The position numbers and the translations under genes were made by a program. A stretch of DNA of 38,215 bases from positions 1 through 38,215 of the forward strand of contig JAUWQF010000006.1 of NCBI GenBank assembly GCA_030611205.1. Reading direction: 5' to 3'. Shown here piece after piece: positions 25,713 to 34,047 of this stretch. The notes beneath the pieces were generated by a model, which was given only the letters and a program-made list of their open reading frames with translations, searched no databases and had not been told where the DNA came from. The stretch is from Methanothrix sp. (GTDB lineage Archaea > Halobacteriota > Methanosarcinia > Methanotrichales > Methanotrichaceae). The stretch's first letter is position 1. Every line of letters begins with the position of its first letter.

Positions 25713-28700
25713 ATGAAGAACGCAAGATTTTCCGTTGTTTTATGGTTAGTAGTAGTAGTAATAGTAATAATAATAATACCTCCCTCAGATGCGTTAGATA
25801 GCGGCAATCCTGCTCTTTACGACGCATATAAAAAGTCTCTGGAGGAGCTCGGAGTCGAGGATGCCTGGGATATGGGCTACACGGGTAAGGGTGTGAAGGT
25901 AGCGGTGATAGATAGCGGTATAGACTTCGCCACTCCAGACCTCATAGGGACCCAGGCTCGAGTATCAGACTCGCGTTCTCCTTACTTTGGCTGGCCTATC
26001 GTGGTCGATCTAGCCTCGCTCTCATCCCATCAGCAGAATATCTCTGTCTATAACACTCAATATGCAAACACGATCTCTACCGATGTGAAGGGCTACCAGA
26101 TAACAGGGACCAGTAAGAGCGGCATTTACCACACGGGGGATCACCCCGACCGGCATCTTGCCGAATTTTACGGCCAGCCGGTGAAGGTTCTCTTGGTCGA
26201 CGAGAAAATTTCCGGCGTTTATGACACGGTATACGTCGATCTGAACAACAATCTTGATTTCAGGGATGATAAGCCCTGCCGAAAGGGCGATGAGATCTCC
26301 TACTGGGATAGAGACGAGGATGGTTATCCAGACGAATCCGGTGGCATGATCTACTTTATAGCAGACGGCAAAACCCCTCTGCCCTTCTCAAAGATGCTCT
26401 ACGGTGAGTGGGCAAAAATACCGAAGAATGGAGAGTTGGTTGCATCCCACTTCGATGACGGCAATCACGGCACAATGTGTGCCGGAATTATAGCTGCCCA
26501 GGGCAAAAATATCAAGGGCATTGCCCCTGATGCCAGGCTCATACCGATTCGATTATCTGGAGCAAATGACAAGCTTCTCTGTCTCCTCGCCTCCCTTGGC
26601 TACGATGGAGTTCCAAATACGGGAGATGAAGCAGACGTTATAAGCCGAAGTGGAGGTTTCCGGGACACCTTCAACAAAGGTGGTGATGAGGGGTCGGCCT
26701 TCTTAGAATATCTCACTACCAGAGTTTCACCCTCTACAACCATGGTGTATGCGAATGGAAACGATGGCTCGGGGTACGGCACCTGCGATCCTCCTTCGAG
26801 CGAACACGTAATTAATGTTGGCGCAACCTATGATCTATGGTGGAACGGCTCTTCCTATAGAGGTGATGTGGCCTGTTTCTCTTCTCGCGGTCCAAACGCT
26901 CTAGGTCAAGTCAAACCGAACGTGCTGGCTACTGGCTATCGTGCGCCTCAGCCTTTGCCTCTATGGACGACTCACAGTGGTAAAGCCGCATGGAACGATT
27001 GGGGTGCTGGAACCAGCGGAGCAACGCCGCACGTCGCCGCAGTTATTGCTCTGATCTACCAGACTTACAAAGAGAAGTACGGACGATTTCCCACATCTGA
27101 GAAGGCCAGGGACATTCTCATGTCCTCAGCCATAGATATAGGTGAAGAGGTCTTCGCCCAGGGTTCAGGAACAATAGATGCCAGAAAGGCGGTGGAGGTC
27201 GCATCCGGGAAAGACGGGGTTCTGGTTGAACCCGCACTACTAATCACCCCGCCTGTTGTGGCCGGATCTACTCTGGAGTTCAACTTCACAGTTTCAAATT
27301 ATTCTGATAAGCCAATTAATCTAAAACCCGAAATACTGATAAAAAACAAAACCAAAGAGTTAACTCTGAAATCTGCGAACGAACGTTCCTTTTTCCCCAT
27401 ACCTCGGGATATGCTCGACTGCGATTTGATGAAGGTCTCCACCTATTATCCAAGAGATGCCAGGAACACGATGCTGAACAAAGAGGAGGGATATGATCTT
27501 TACCTCTACAACTGGAAGGATGTGAACGGCGACGGAGAAATACAAGAAGGCGAACTTGAACCCATAGCGTTAAACATCGGCGATTGGGGTTATGGATTTA
27601 CCTCCGAAGTGAGAATGCACCATCCTGAAGAACGAATAGATGACGGGCTTGTGGTCGGCCTGAAAATGAGAGGTGAAATAAAGATAGATAAGGTAAAGGC
27701 GGTGATTGAGACATACAGATGGAAACCATGGGACATCGGAGTAAATATCGATGACAATAATGTCCACGTTTCAATACCGACGTCCAATACCACAGGGGTG
27801 TTTCAGGGAAAGATACTTTTGGAAGAAGGTGGCGAGAGACATTGTATCCCTATATCTTTCTCGACCTATAGATGTGATGATATCTCAATAAACAACACGA
27901 GAGATATCTACGAGAATGCCAAGATCTACGGAAGGTTTGAAGGGGATGGCAAAAGCGGCTGGGATTCGAGATTCTATCCGGTATACCATCATGGTCACGA
28001 TTTAGCGACCATTGAGGTTGCATGGGAAGACACGAATACGGATATAGATGTTTATCTCTATGGATGGGATAACTTCAGCGCCTCAGAGGTCTGGAAATAC
28101 CCCACAAAGCCCCCCATAGAGCTTCCCAAATTGAGGGCTCTAAAAGAAAACGGGCATAGCCTAAGGATCTTGGGAACCACTGTTATTGTATGTGGAGATA
28201 GGGCCAGGGGCGGCCCCAGCTACAGCGCGTTTTACACATCTACTGGAGAGAACAGAGAAGTGATAACCGGTGAACTTACGGATGGGCTAAACCTCGTTGT
28301 CCTGCGTCAAGTGGTCCCTGGAGGCAATAAGTACGGAGAGAACATAACTGTAAAGGTCAATGTTGTGCCTTTTAGTCCTATAGATCTCAGAGCTAAAGCT
28401 GGAGAGACGGTTCTTATGCCAGCCGGAACAGGCAGCGTAATGGGCTTTTCCAGAGGCGAAAAGGTCAGAGGCGGAGAGTTCATCCCAAAGGCATTCCAGA
28501 CAGAGGAAGGAGATGTAATACTGATCCGCTCCAACAATACCCTCTACATGCCACAGATATTCTTCGATTCAAACGAGAATGGAATGATGGATGAGGGCAT
28601 AGACATGTCCTTTGGATCAGAAGGTAATGTGATGGATGAGCTGATATTTGGCGAGAGCAGAAATGACGATATAAATCCCTCTTATACCGATATAATACCA

Positions 28701-29540
28701 ATCCGTAAAGAAGGAACTTACTTCCTCAGGAATTTCGGCGGCCAATGCGAACTTTATCACATGAAGGATCGATACGAGGGTAACGCCAGCGCACCGATGA
28801 AGATCAAAGCGCCTGAACAATCAGGGGTATATTTGGGGATAGCAGAAATGGATGGAAACCTCATTCCTGTTCCTCTAAAACTGGTGGTAACGACCGGAGA
28901 ACCTATATCCATCCACCTAGACACCGTAAATCGTACTGGTCGCAATTTGCTTTTCGAGGTGAAACTGGAGATACATGACAAATTTGGTAACCTCGTCGAA
29001 GATACAGTCGATGTCACTGTAGAGTTCAATAACACAACGAAGAATGTGGATTTCATAAAAGGAAGGGGGGCGATCAACTTAACAGCGCCCGATAAAACCG
29101 GAATATACAGGATAACAGCACAGAGCAGACACAGCATAGCGGAAACGGATATTGAAGTAGATGATGAAGCTGTTGACGAAATCGAGAATATCAGCGTTAA
29201 TGACGCAATGATTGCAGAAAAAACAGATGAGACCTCTGAGACGAGAGAAACGGCATCGTCGGAAGTAAAGAACGATTCACCCGAAACGATTGAATCTGTA
29301 TCGATCCTCTCGGCTGGTGGCAACATAAACCTCACATGGCAAGCTTCAGAGAAAGCTGATCATTATAACGTGTACCGCCTTAAACGTAATATCCCGGAGA
29401 AGCTTGCTGAAGTAAAAAATCCTGAATATACCATGAAGGGGGAGCTTTGGGAGAGCTATACGTTTTGTATATCTGCTGTGAACATCTCAGGAGATGAAGG
29501 CGAACTGAGCGATCCTGTTGGGATCGTAGTTACACCATAA
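25713..29540 (+). CDS. Very large secreted S8 (subtilisin-like) peptidase
   Basis: From ATG 25713 (GGTGTTTTA-ATG) the protein has 1275 residues and a signal peptide MKNARFSVVLWLVVVVIVIIIIPPSDA. Catalytic residues are Asp67 (VAVIDSG), His252 (DGNHGTMCAG), Asn348 (YANGNDG) and Ser435 (GTSGATPHVA). The 185-residue gap between Asp and His is unusually long. Four or more beta-sandwich regions follow, then a Ser/Thr/Glu-rich linker and a C-terminal fibronectin III-like domain (INLTWQASEKADHYNVYR). No membrane anchor is visible. The ORF track start at 25527 also has a good ribosome site but would hide the signal peptide. It may trim the exported peptide or act independently. Confidence 0.88.
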   Translation: MKNARFSVVLWLVVVVIVIIIIPPSDALDSGNPALYDAYKKSLEELGVEDAWDMGYTGKGVKVAVIDSGIDFATPDLIGTQARVSDSRSPYFGWPIVVDLASLSSHQQNISVYNTQYANTISTDVKGYQITGTSKSGIYHTGDHPDRHLAEFYGQPVKVLLVDEKISGVYDTVYVDLNNNLDFRDDKPCRKGDEISYWDRDEDGYPDESGGMIYFIADGKTPLPFSKMLYGEWAKIPKNGELVASHFDDGNHGTMCAGIIAAQGKNIKGIAPDARLIPIRLSGANDKLLCLLASLGYDGVPNTGDEADVISRSGGFRDTFNKGGDEGSAFLEYLTTRVSPSTTMVYANGNDGSGYGTCDPPSSEHVINVGATYDLWWNGSSYRGDVACFSSRGPNALGQVKPNVLATGYRAPQPLPLWTTHSGKAAWNDWGAGTSGATPHVAAVIALIYQTYKEKYGRFPTSEKARDILMSSAIDIGEEVFAQGSGTIDARKAVEVASGKDGVLVEPALLITPPVVAGSTLEFNFTVSNYSDKPINLKPEILIKNKTKELTLKSANERSFFPIPRDMLDCDLMKVSTYYPRDARNTMLNKEEGYDLYLYNWKDVNGDGEIQEGELEPIALNIGDWGYGFTSEVRMHHPEERIDDGLVVGLKMRGEIKIDKVKAVIETYRWKPWDIGVNIDDNNVHVSIPTSNTTGVFQGKILLEEGGERHCIPISFSTYRCDDISINNTRDIYENAKIYGRFEGDGKSGWDSRFYPVYHHGHDLATIEVAWEDTNTDIDVYLYGWDNFSASEVWKYPTKPPIELPKLRALKENGHSLRILGTTVIVCGDRARGGPSYSAFYTSTGENREVITGELTDGLNLVVLRQVVPGGNKYGENITVKVNVVPFSPIDLRAKAGETVLMPAGTGSVMGFSRGEKVRGGEFIPKAFQTEEGDVILIRSNNTLYMPQIFFDSNENGMMDEGIDMSFGSEGNVMDELIFGESRNDDINPSYTDIIPIRKEGTYFLRNFGGQCELYHMKDRYEGNASAPMKIKAPEQSGVYLGIAEMDGNLIPVPLKLVVTTGEPISIHLDTVNRTGRNLLFEVKLEIHDKFGNLVEDTVDVTVEFNNTTKNVDFIKGRGAINLTAPDKTGIYRITAQSRHSIAETDIEVDDEAVDEIENISVNDAMIAEKTDETSETRETASSEVKNDSPETIESVSILSAGGNINLTWQASEKADHYNVYRLKRNIPEKLAEVKNPEYTMKGELWESYTFCISAVNISGDEGELSDPVGIVVTP

Positions 29541-29881
29541 AATGAGTGGCAGTCCCGAAACCATCGAGGAGGCCCTACCGGGCCTTCCCGAGTTCCATCG
29601 CCACCAGTACCGTCTTCACCTCTGCAGTATATTCCGGTGCTAGGGCAGAGGTGCAGAGGACCTCCCGCGCCTATTGAGCAAGGGCAAACGTAACTATTCA
29701 GGCATACCCCAGTAAGCAGCTCAAATGAGTCTTGAAGCATAGGAGATTTTTATAGTCTTTCGGTAAACTTAATATAATATGGCTGGAGTTTATAAAACTC
29801 GGGTCCAAAAACGATATTGAGCAGGCGCCGATTACCCCCGCCGGAAAAGAACTTTAATCATACGCCGACAGATAAGAACTC
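29541..29881. other. Intergenic region between S8 peptidase and RIO2 gene
   Basis: The left part (29560-29680) is GC-rich like the host and has no stop-free frame that I recognise, possibly a gene remnant at the island border. The right part is AT-rich with TATA-like TTAATATAATAT (~29768) and CTTTAATCAT (~29851), of which the latter suits the RIO2 gene (GTG at 29882). Confidence 0.5.
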
Positions 29882-30745
29882 GTGAAGAACCTGGCCAAGG
29901 CATTTCTGGATCTGGATAAGAGAGACTTAGCCGTCCTCAGAGGCGTAGAGAAGGGGATGCGCCGTCACGACTGGGTACCCCTGGACAACGTGGTCCGGAT
30001 AAGCCGCCTCAGTCCCACGACTGCCGAGCGCAGGCTCCGTACTCTTGTGGAGAAGAAGCTGGTCTACTGGACCCCGGACCCTTACGTGGGCTATCAGATA
30101 GGGTTCAACGCCTACGACCTCATCGCTCTGGGATCGCTCGTGGACCGTGACATAGTCCGAAACCTGGGAGACCTGATCGGGGTGGGCAAGGAGTCGGTAG
30201 TCTACGAGGCCCTGGGCGACGAACCCCTGGCCATAAAGTTTCACCGTGAGGGGATGACCAGCTTCAAGCACGTCCGCCGGGTGAGAGACCACCTAAAAGA
30301 CGTGCCCAGGTGCGCCTGGATCCTCGCCGCCCGGCTGGCGGCCAGAAAGGAGTTCCAAATCATGTCCTGTCTTTATCCCATCGTCACCGTCCCCCGGCCG
30401 GTGGGCCTGAGCCACCACGCCCTCGTCCTGGAGCGGTTGAACGGCGTGGAGCTCTACAAGATCGACCTCCTCAACCCGAAAGAGTGCCTCGATATCGTGC
30501 TGGAGGAAGTGGCCTCGGCCTGGAGGCTGGGCTTCGTCCACGCCGACCTCAGCGAGTACAACGTCTTTATCCGGGACGACCAGGTGGTGATCATCGACTG
30601 GCCCCAGGCGGTCCACCGATCTCACCCCCGGGCCCGGGAGCTCCTGGAAAGAGACCTCGCCAACCTGGCCAACTACTTCAAGCGGAGTTACAGGATAGAT
30701 ATGACACTGGAGGATGCCCTCGGGACGGTTATGGGCAACAAATAG
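29882..30745 (+). CDS. rio2: RIO2-type serine/threonine protein kinase
   Basis: The 287-residue protein starts with a winged-helix domain (residues ~1-85), the mark of RIO2. The kinase part has a glycine loop IGVGKESVVYEA (~100-110), the ATP-binding Lys119 in AIKFHREG, catalytic Asp222 in HADLSEYN and metal-binding Asp239 in IIDWPQ. RIO2 takes part in maturation of the small ribosomal subunit in eukaryotes and archaea. The start codon is GTG. The next gene overlaps or follows immediately, forming an operon with the DUF460 gene. Confidence 0.95.
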   Translation: MKNLAKAFLDLDKRDLAVLRGVEKGMRRHDWVPLDNVVRISRLSPTTAERRLRTLVEKKLVYWTPDPYVGYQIGFNAYDLIALGSLVDRDIVRNLGDLIGVGKESVVYEALGDEPLAIKFHREGMTSFKHVRRVRDHLKDVPRCAWILAARLAARKEFQIMSCLYPIVTVPRPVGLSHHALVLERLNGVELYKIDLLNPKECLDIVLEEVASAWRLGFVHADLSEYNVFIRDDQVVIIDWPQAVHRSHPRARELLERDLANLANYFKRSYRIDMTLEDALGTVMGNK

Positions 30746-30755
30746 GGGTGATACA

Positions 30756-32720
30756 GTCTCCAGGAAGATCTTCGGGGTCGATATCGCCAGCGGCTCGCCC
30801 AGGGGCCGACAGGCACCCAGCTACGCTCTTTTCGTGCTCGATGACGAGGGCGGGGAGCGGTATCCGATGATCAGCAGGCAGAAGCTGATCAGGCTGATCA
30901 GGCAGATGGTGCCCCGGATAGTGGCCGTCGACAACGTCCACGAGCTGGCCTCCAGCCGGGCCGACCTGGTCAGGCTGCTGAAAGAGATGCCACCAGCAAC
31001 CAAGCTGGTACAGGTCACCGGTGGAGATAGACCCGAGGCGCTGACCAGGATAGCCAGGCGGTTCGGGATGACCTTCGACCGGCTGAACCCCATGGACGAG
31101 GCCGAGACCGGCGCCCGCCTGGCTGCTAGGGGCGTAGGCCACGTCTTATCCGCCTTCGAGGACAAAACCTGGATCAAGGTGAGCCGGAGGAGGTCTCCCG
31201 GCAGGGGCGGCTGGAGCCAGAAGCGTTATACCCGGAAGATCCACGGATCGGTGAGGAGCCTGGCTCGGGAGGTGGAAAGACAGCTCCAGGAGTCCGGGCT
31301 GGAGTTCAGCAGCCGGGCGGTGGAAGGGCTGGGGGGTTACATCAGGTGCGAGTTCGTGGTCGAGGCTCCCCGTGACCGGGTCCGGATCAAGTCGGGATAC
31401 CGGGGCGACGCCCAGATCAGGGTCGAGGGGGTAGAGCGTCCCAAGCTGGTCTTCGAGCCCCTGGCCCGCAGTAGAGGATATATCATCGCCGGGATCGACC
31501 CCGGCACCACCACCGGGATCGCAGCCCTCGACCTAGACGGAGAGCTAGTCGACCTCCTGAGCGCCAGGGAGATGTCCCCCTCCGACGTGATCGAGTGGCT
31601 GGCAGAGACGGGCAAGCCCCTGGTCGTGGCCACCGACGTATACCCCGCTCCGGGCGCGGTGGAGAAGGTGAAGCGGGCCTTCAACGCCATTCTCTACTCT
31701 CCGGGAGCGGACATGCCCACCGAGGAGAAGATCGACCTGGCCAGGGGTTATGGCTATCGGAACGACCACCAGAGAGACGCCCTTTCGGCGGCGGTCAGCG
31801 CCTACAAGAAGTACAGGAACAAGTTCCAGCAGGTGGATAAGAAGTGCCCGCCCGGTTTGGATCCAAAAGAGGTCAAGGCCCTGGTGGTCCGGGGATGTTC
31901 CATAGATAGCGCCATCTCGGAACTGGCCACGCCACCGGACAAGGTCGCCGTAGAAGAAGAGCCTGTTGTGGAAGCAGACGCCGCCGACCAGGCCGCCCTG
32001 CGGCAGGAGAACCGACGCTGTGCAGAGCAGGTCAGCAGGCTCAGGGAGTACGTCGAAGAGCTGAAAAGCGACCTGGCCAAAAAAGACAGAGAGACGGGGC
32101 GGCTGGAGAGGTCTTTAGAGAGGCTGAAGGACAAGAGATCCCGGGAGATCAAGAGAGATCACGAGATCAAGATCAGAGATAAGGAGATCAAGAGAGTACG
32201 CGGCCTCCTCCGTCTGGAAAGAAGGCGCAACAGGCGCCTGAAGGCGGTCCTCACCAGGCTCAAGAGGGCGGAAAGGCTCGAGGAGACCGGCGAGGGTCGG
32301 AGCCTAAAAGAGGTAGACGCCTTCTCAAAAGAGGCCATCCTGGAGGCTGCAGACAAGTGGGGGATTGCCAAAGGAGACGTGATCCTCCTGAGAGACGCGA
32401 GCGGCGGCGGACCCCATACCGCAGACCTCCTCATCGATATGGAGGTGGAGGCGGTGATAACCGGGACCGAGATGGCTCCGTCGGTCAGGGATCACTTCAC
32501 CGACAGAGACGTTCCGGTTCTCTCGGCAGAAGAGGTTCCGGTGAGAAAGATCGCCGGGGTGGCCCTGATCGATCCCTTAGACCTGGAAGAGGCGAAGGCC
32601 AGATGGGCAGAGCACAAGAAAATAAGGACCGCCCAGAAGAAGACCGAGTGGCTGGAAGGAATCATCCAGGAGTACCGGTCCGATAGGCGAAGGGACGAGC
32701 GTCTGAGGAGGGGGGAGTAG
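30756..32720 (+). CDS. DUF460 family protein (RNase H-like domain, coiled coil), possible GTC start
   Basis: This archaeal protein starts with a conserved IFGVDIASGSPRGRQAPSYALFVLD. It has a second RNase H-like segment IIAGIDPGTTTGIAALDLDG (~residues 235-255) and a long charged coiled coil (~400-500, RLERSLERLKDKRSREIKRDHEIK). A C-terminal region follows. The role is unknown; acidic residues suggest nucleic-acid processing. The only ATG (30714) overlaps rio2 by 32 bp and adds unconserved residues. GGTGATACA-GTC, with the usual GGTG-to-start spacing, points to a GTC start at 30756. That is rare and unproven, so 30714 remains the alternative. Confidence 0.8.
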   Translation, partial: VSRKIFGVDIASGSPRGRQAPSYALFVLDDEGGERYPMISRQKLIRLIRQMVPRIVAVDNVHELASSRADLVRLLKEMPPATKLVQVTGGDRPEALTRIARRFGMTFDRLNPMDEAETGARLAARGVGHVLSAFEDKTWIKVSRRRSPGRGGWSQKRYTRKIHGSVRSLAREVERQLQESGLEFSSRAVEGLGGYIRCEFVVEAPRDRVRIKSGYRGDAQIRVEGVERPKLVFEPLARSRGYIIAGIDPGTTTGIAALDLDGELVDLLSAREMSPSDVIEWLAETGKPLVVATDVYPAPGAVEKVKRAFNAILYSPGADMPTEEKIDLARGYGYRNDHQRDALSAAVSAYKKYRNKFQQVDKKCPPGLDPKEVKALVVRGCSIDSAISELATPPDKVAVEEEPVVEADAADQAALRQENRRCAEQVSRLREYVEELKSDLAKKDRETGRLERSLERLKDKRSREIKRDHEIKIRDKEIKRVRGLLRLERRRNRRLKAVLTRLKRAERLEETGEGRSLKEVDAFSKEAILEAADKWGIAKGDVILLRDASGGGPHTADLLIDMEVEAVITGTEMAPSVRDHFTDRDVPVLSAEEVPVRKIAGVALIDPLDLEEAKARWAEHKKIRTAQKKTEWLEGIIQEYRSDRRRDERLRRGE

Positions 32721-32727
32721 GAGCGGA

Positions 32728-33468
32728 TCAGCCCACCGATCCGTTCAGTTCCCGGAGCTTCTCCGGATCTTCCATCAACGCCGTTCCCACCAGAAGCGCA
32801 TCCGCCCCGGCGTCCACCATCCGGCAGACATCTTCTCTCGTATGAACGCCGCTTTCTGCAACCAAAAATACCCCCGCCTCTTTGGCCAAAGGCGCCAGGC
32901 GCTCGAACGCTCTCAGATCCACATCGAGGGTCCTGAGGTTGCGGTTGTTTATCCCTACGACCCCGGCATCGGTCTTCAGCGCCAGGTCCAGTTCATCTTC
33001 GGTATGCACCTCCACTAAGGGTACCATCCCAAAAGAACGCACAGCATTCACCAGATCGTCCAGGGGCCTGGAGAAGGCGGCGATGAGGAGCACCAGGTCA
33101 GACTCCACCTCGGATAGCTGGCGCGAGTCGAGGACGAACTCTTTTCTGAGCACGGGAAGTGTGGTGGCCTCCCTGGCGATCCTCACGTTCTCCGGCGACC
33201 CGAAGAAGTAGGTGGGCTCGGTCAGCACCGATACGGCGCAGGCGCCCATCGTTTCGTAGACCCTGGCCCGCTGGGCAACCTCTTCTGGCGAGAGGAACCT
33301 GCCCAGAACCCTGGGCTTGATCTCCGCGATTATGGGGGTGATGCCCTTCGATCTCAGGGACCGGGCCGATCCCACCAGGTCTCGGGCTTCTATCGAGAAA
33401 CTGCGATGCTCCAGAGAGTCCAGACGAGACTCTACGGACCGTAAGATATCCTCCACCACCTCGTTCAC
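32728..33468 (-). CDS. trpC: Indole-3-glycerol-phosphate synthase
   Basis: The 246-residue TIM barrel has PIIAEIKPR (catalytic Lys), LRKEFVLDSRQL (Lys), VGINNRNLRTLDVD, VAESGVHTRED and LVGTALM. It closes the indole ring in tryptophan synthesis from the CdRP made by TrpF. The start is GTG, directly after the trpG stop codon. It is the last gene of the trp cluster here. It converges on the DUF460 gene with a 7-bp gap, so no room exists for a separate terminator. Confidence 0.94.
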   Translation of the reverse strand: MNEVVEDILRSVESRLDSLEHRSFSIEARDLVGSARSLRSKGITPIIAEIKPRVLGRFLSPEEVAQRARVYETMGACAVSVLTEPTYFFGSPENVRIAREATTLPVLRKEFVLDSRQLSEVESDLVLLIAAFSRPLDDLVNAVRSFGMVPLVEVHTEDELDLALKTDAGVVGINNRNLRTLDVDLRAFERLAPLAKEAGVFLVAESGVHTREDVCRMVDAGADALLVGTALMEDPEKLRELNGSVG

Positions 33469-34047
33469 CTAGACCACCACCCGATCCACCCAGTTGGACA
33501 TCAGCTTCTTGCCCATAGGGGTGAGAACCGATTCCGGATGGAACTGCAGCCCCACCACGGGCAGCTTGTTGTGCCTCAGCCCCATCACGACCCCGTCGGG
33601 GGTCGACGCCGAAACCTCCAGGAAGGGAGAAAGCCTCTCCACGGCCAGAGAGTGGTACCGGCCCCCTGTCAGAGGGCTCTCCAACCCCCTGAAGATCCCC
33701 CGGCCGTCGTGGTTGATCTGTGAGGTCTTCCCGTGTAACGGCTCGACCCTGGCTACGGACCCGCCGTAGGCTAGGTTTATGGCCTGGTGACCCAGGCAGA
33801 CCCCCAATATGGGGATCTTGTTGAACTCCTGTATGATATATATGCAGTTTCCTATGTCTCTGGGGTTGCCCGGGTTTCCCGGGCCAGGAGAGATCACTCT
33901 CCCCAGAGGGTCCAGCTCTCTGACCTCCCCGAGCCTGATGCTGTTGGGACGGACCAGTACTGGGGGATAGAACTGGGATACGTAGTCCACCAGGTTCCAG
34001 ACGAAGGAGTCCCGGTTGTCTATGAAGAGGATGGGTCTCTCGGTCAT
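33469..34047 (-). CDS. trpG: Anthranilate synthase component II (glutamine amidotransferase)
   Basis: The 192-residue class I amidotransferase has the catalytic Cys in PILGVCLGHQAI and the His-Glu pair in LQFHPESVLTPMG. It delivers ammonia from glutamine to TrpE. The start overlaps the trpE stop (ATGA) and has GGTGGCAGG-ATG, so both subunits are made together. Its length is normal for a free-standing TrpG. Confidence 0.95.
   Translation of the reverse strand: MTERPILFIDNRDSFVWNLVDYVSQFYPPVLVRPNSIRLGEVRELDPLGRVISPGPGNPGNPRDIGNCIYIIQEFNKIPILGVCLGHQAINLAYGGSVARVEPLHGKTSQINHDGRGIFRGLESPLTGGRYHSLAVERLSPFLEVSASTPDGVVMGLRHNKLPVVGLQFHPESVLTPMGKKLMSNWVDRVVV

Noticed and set aside
29456-29740. 94-codon minus-strand ORF after the S8 peptidase
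   Set aside because: Partly overlaps the peptidase 3' end; no recognisable domain; composition looks like a scrap of host coding DNA but no family could be named.
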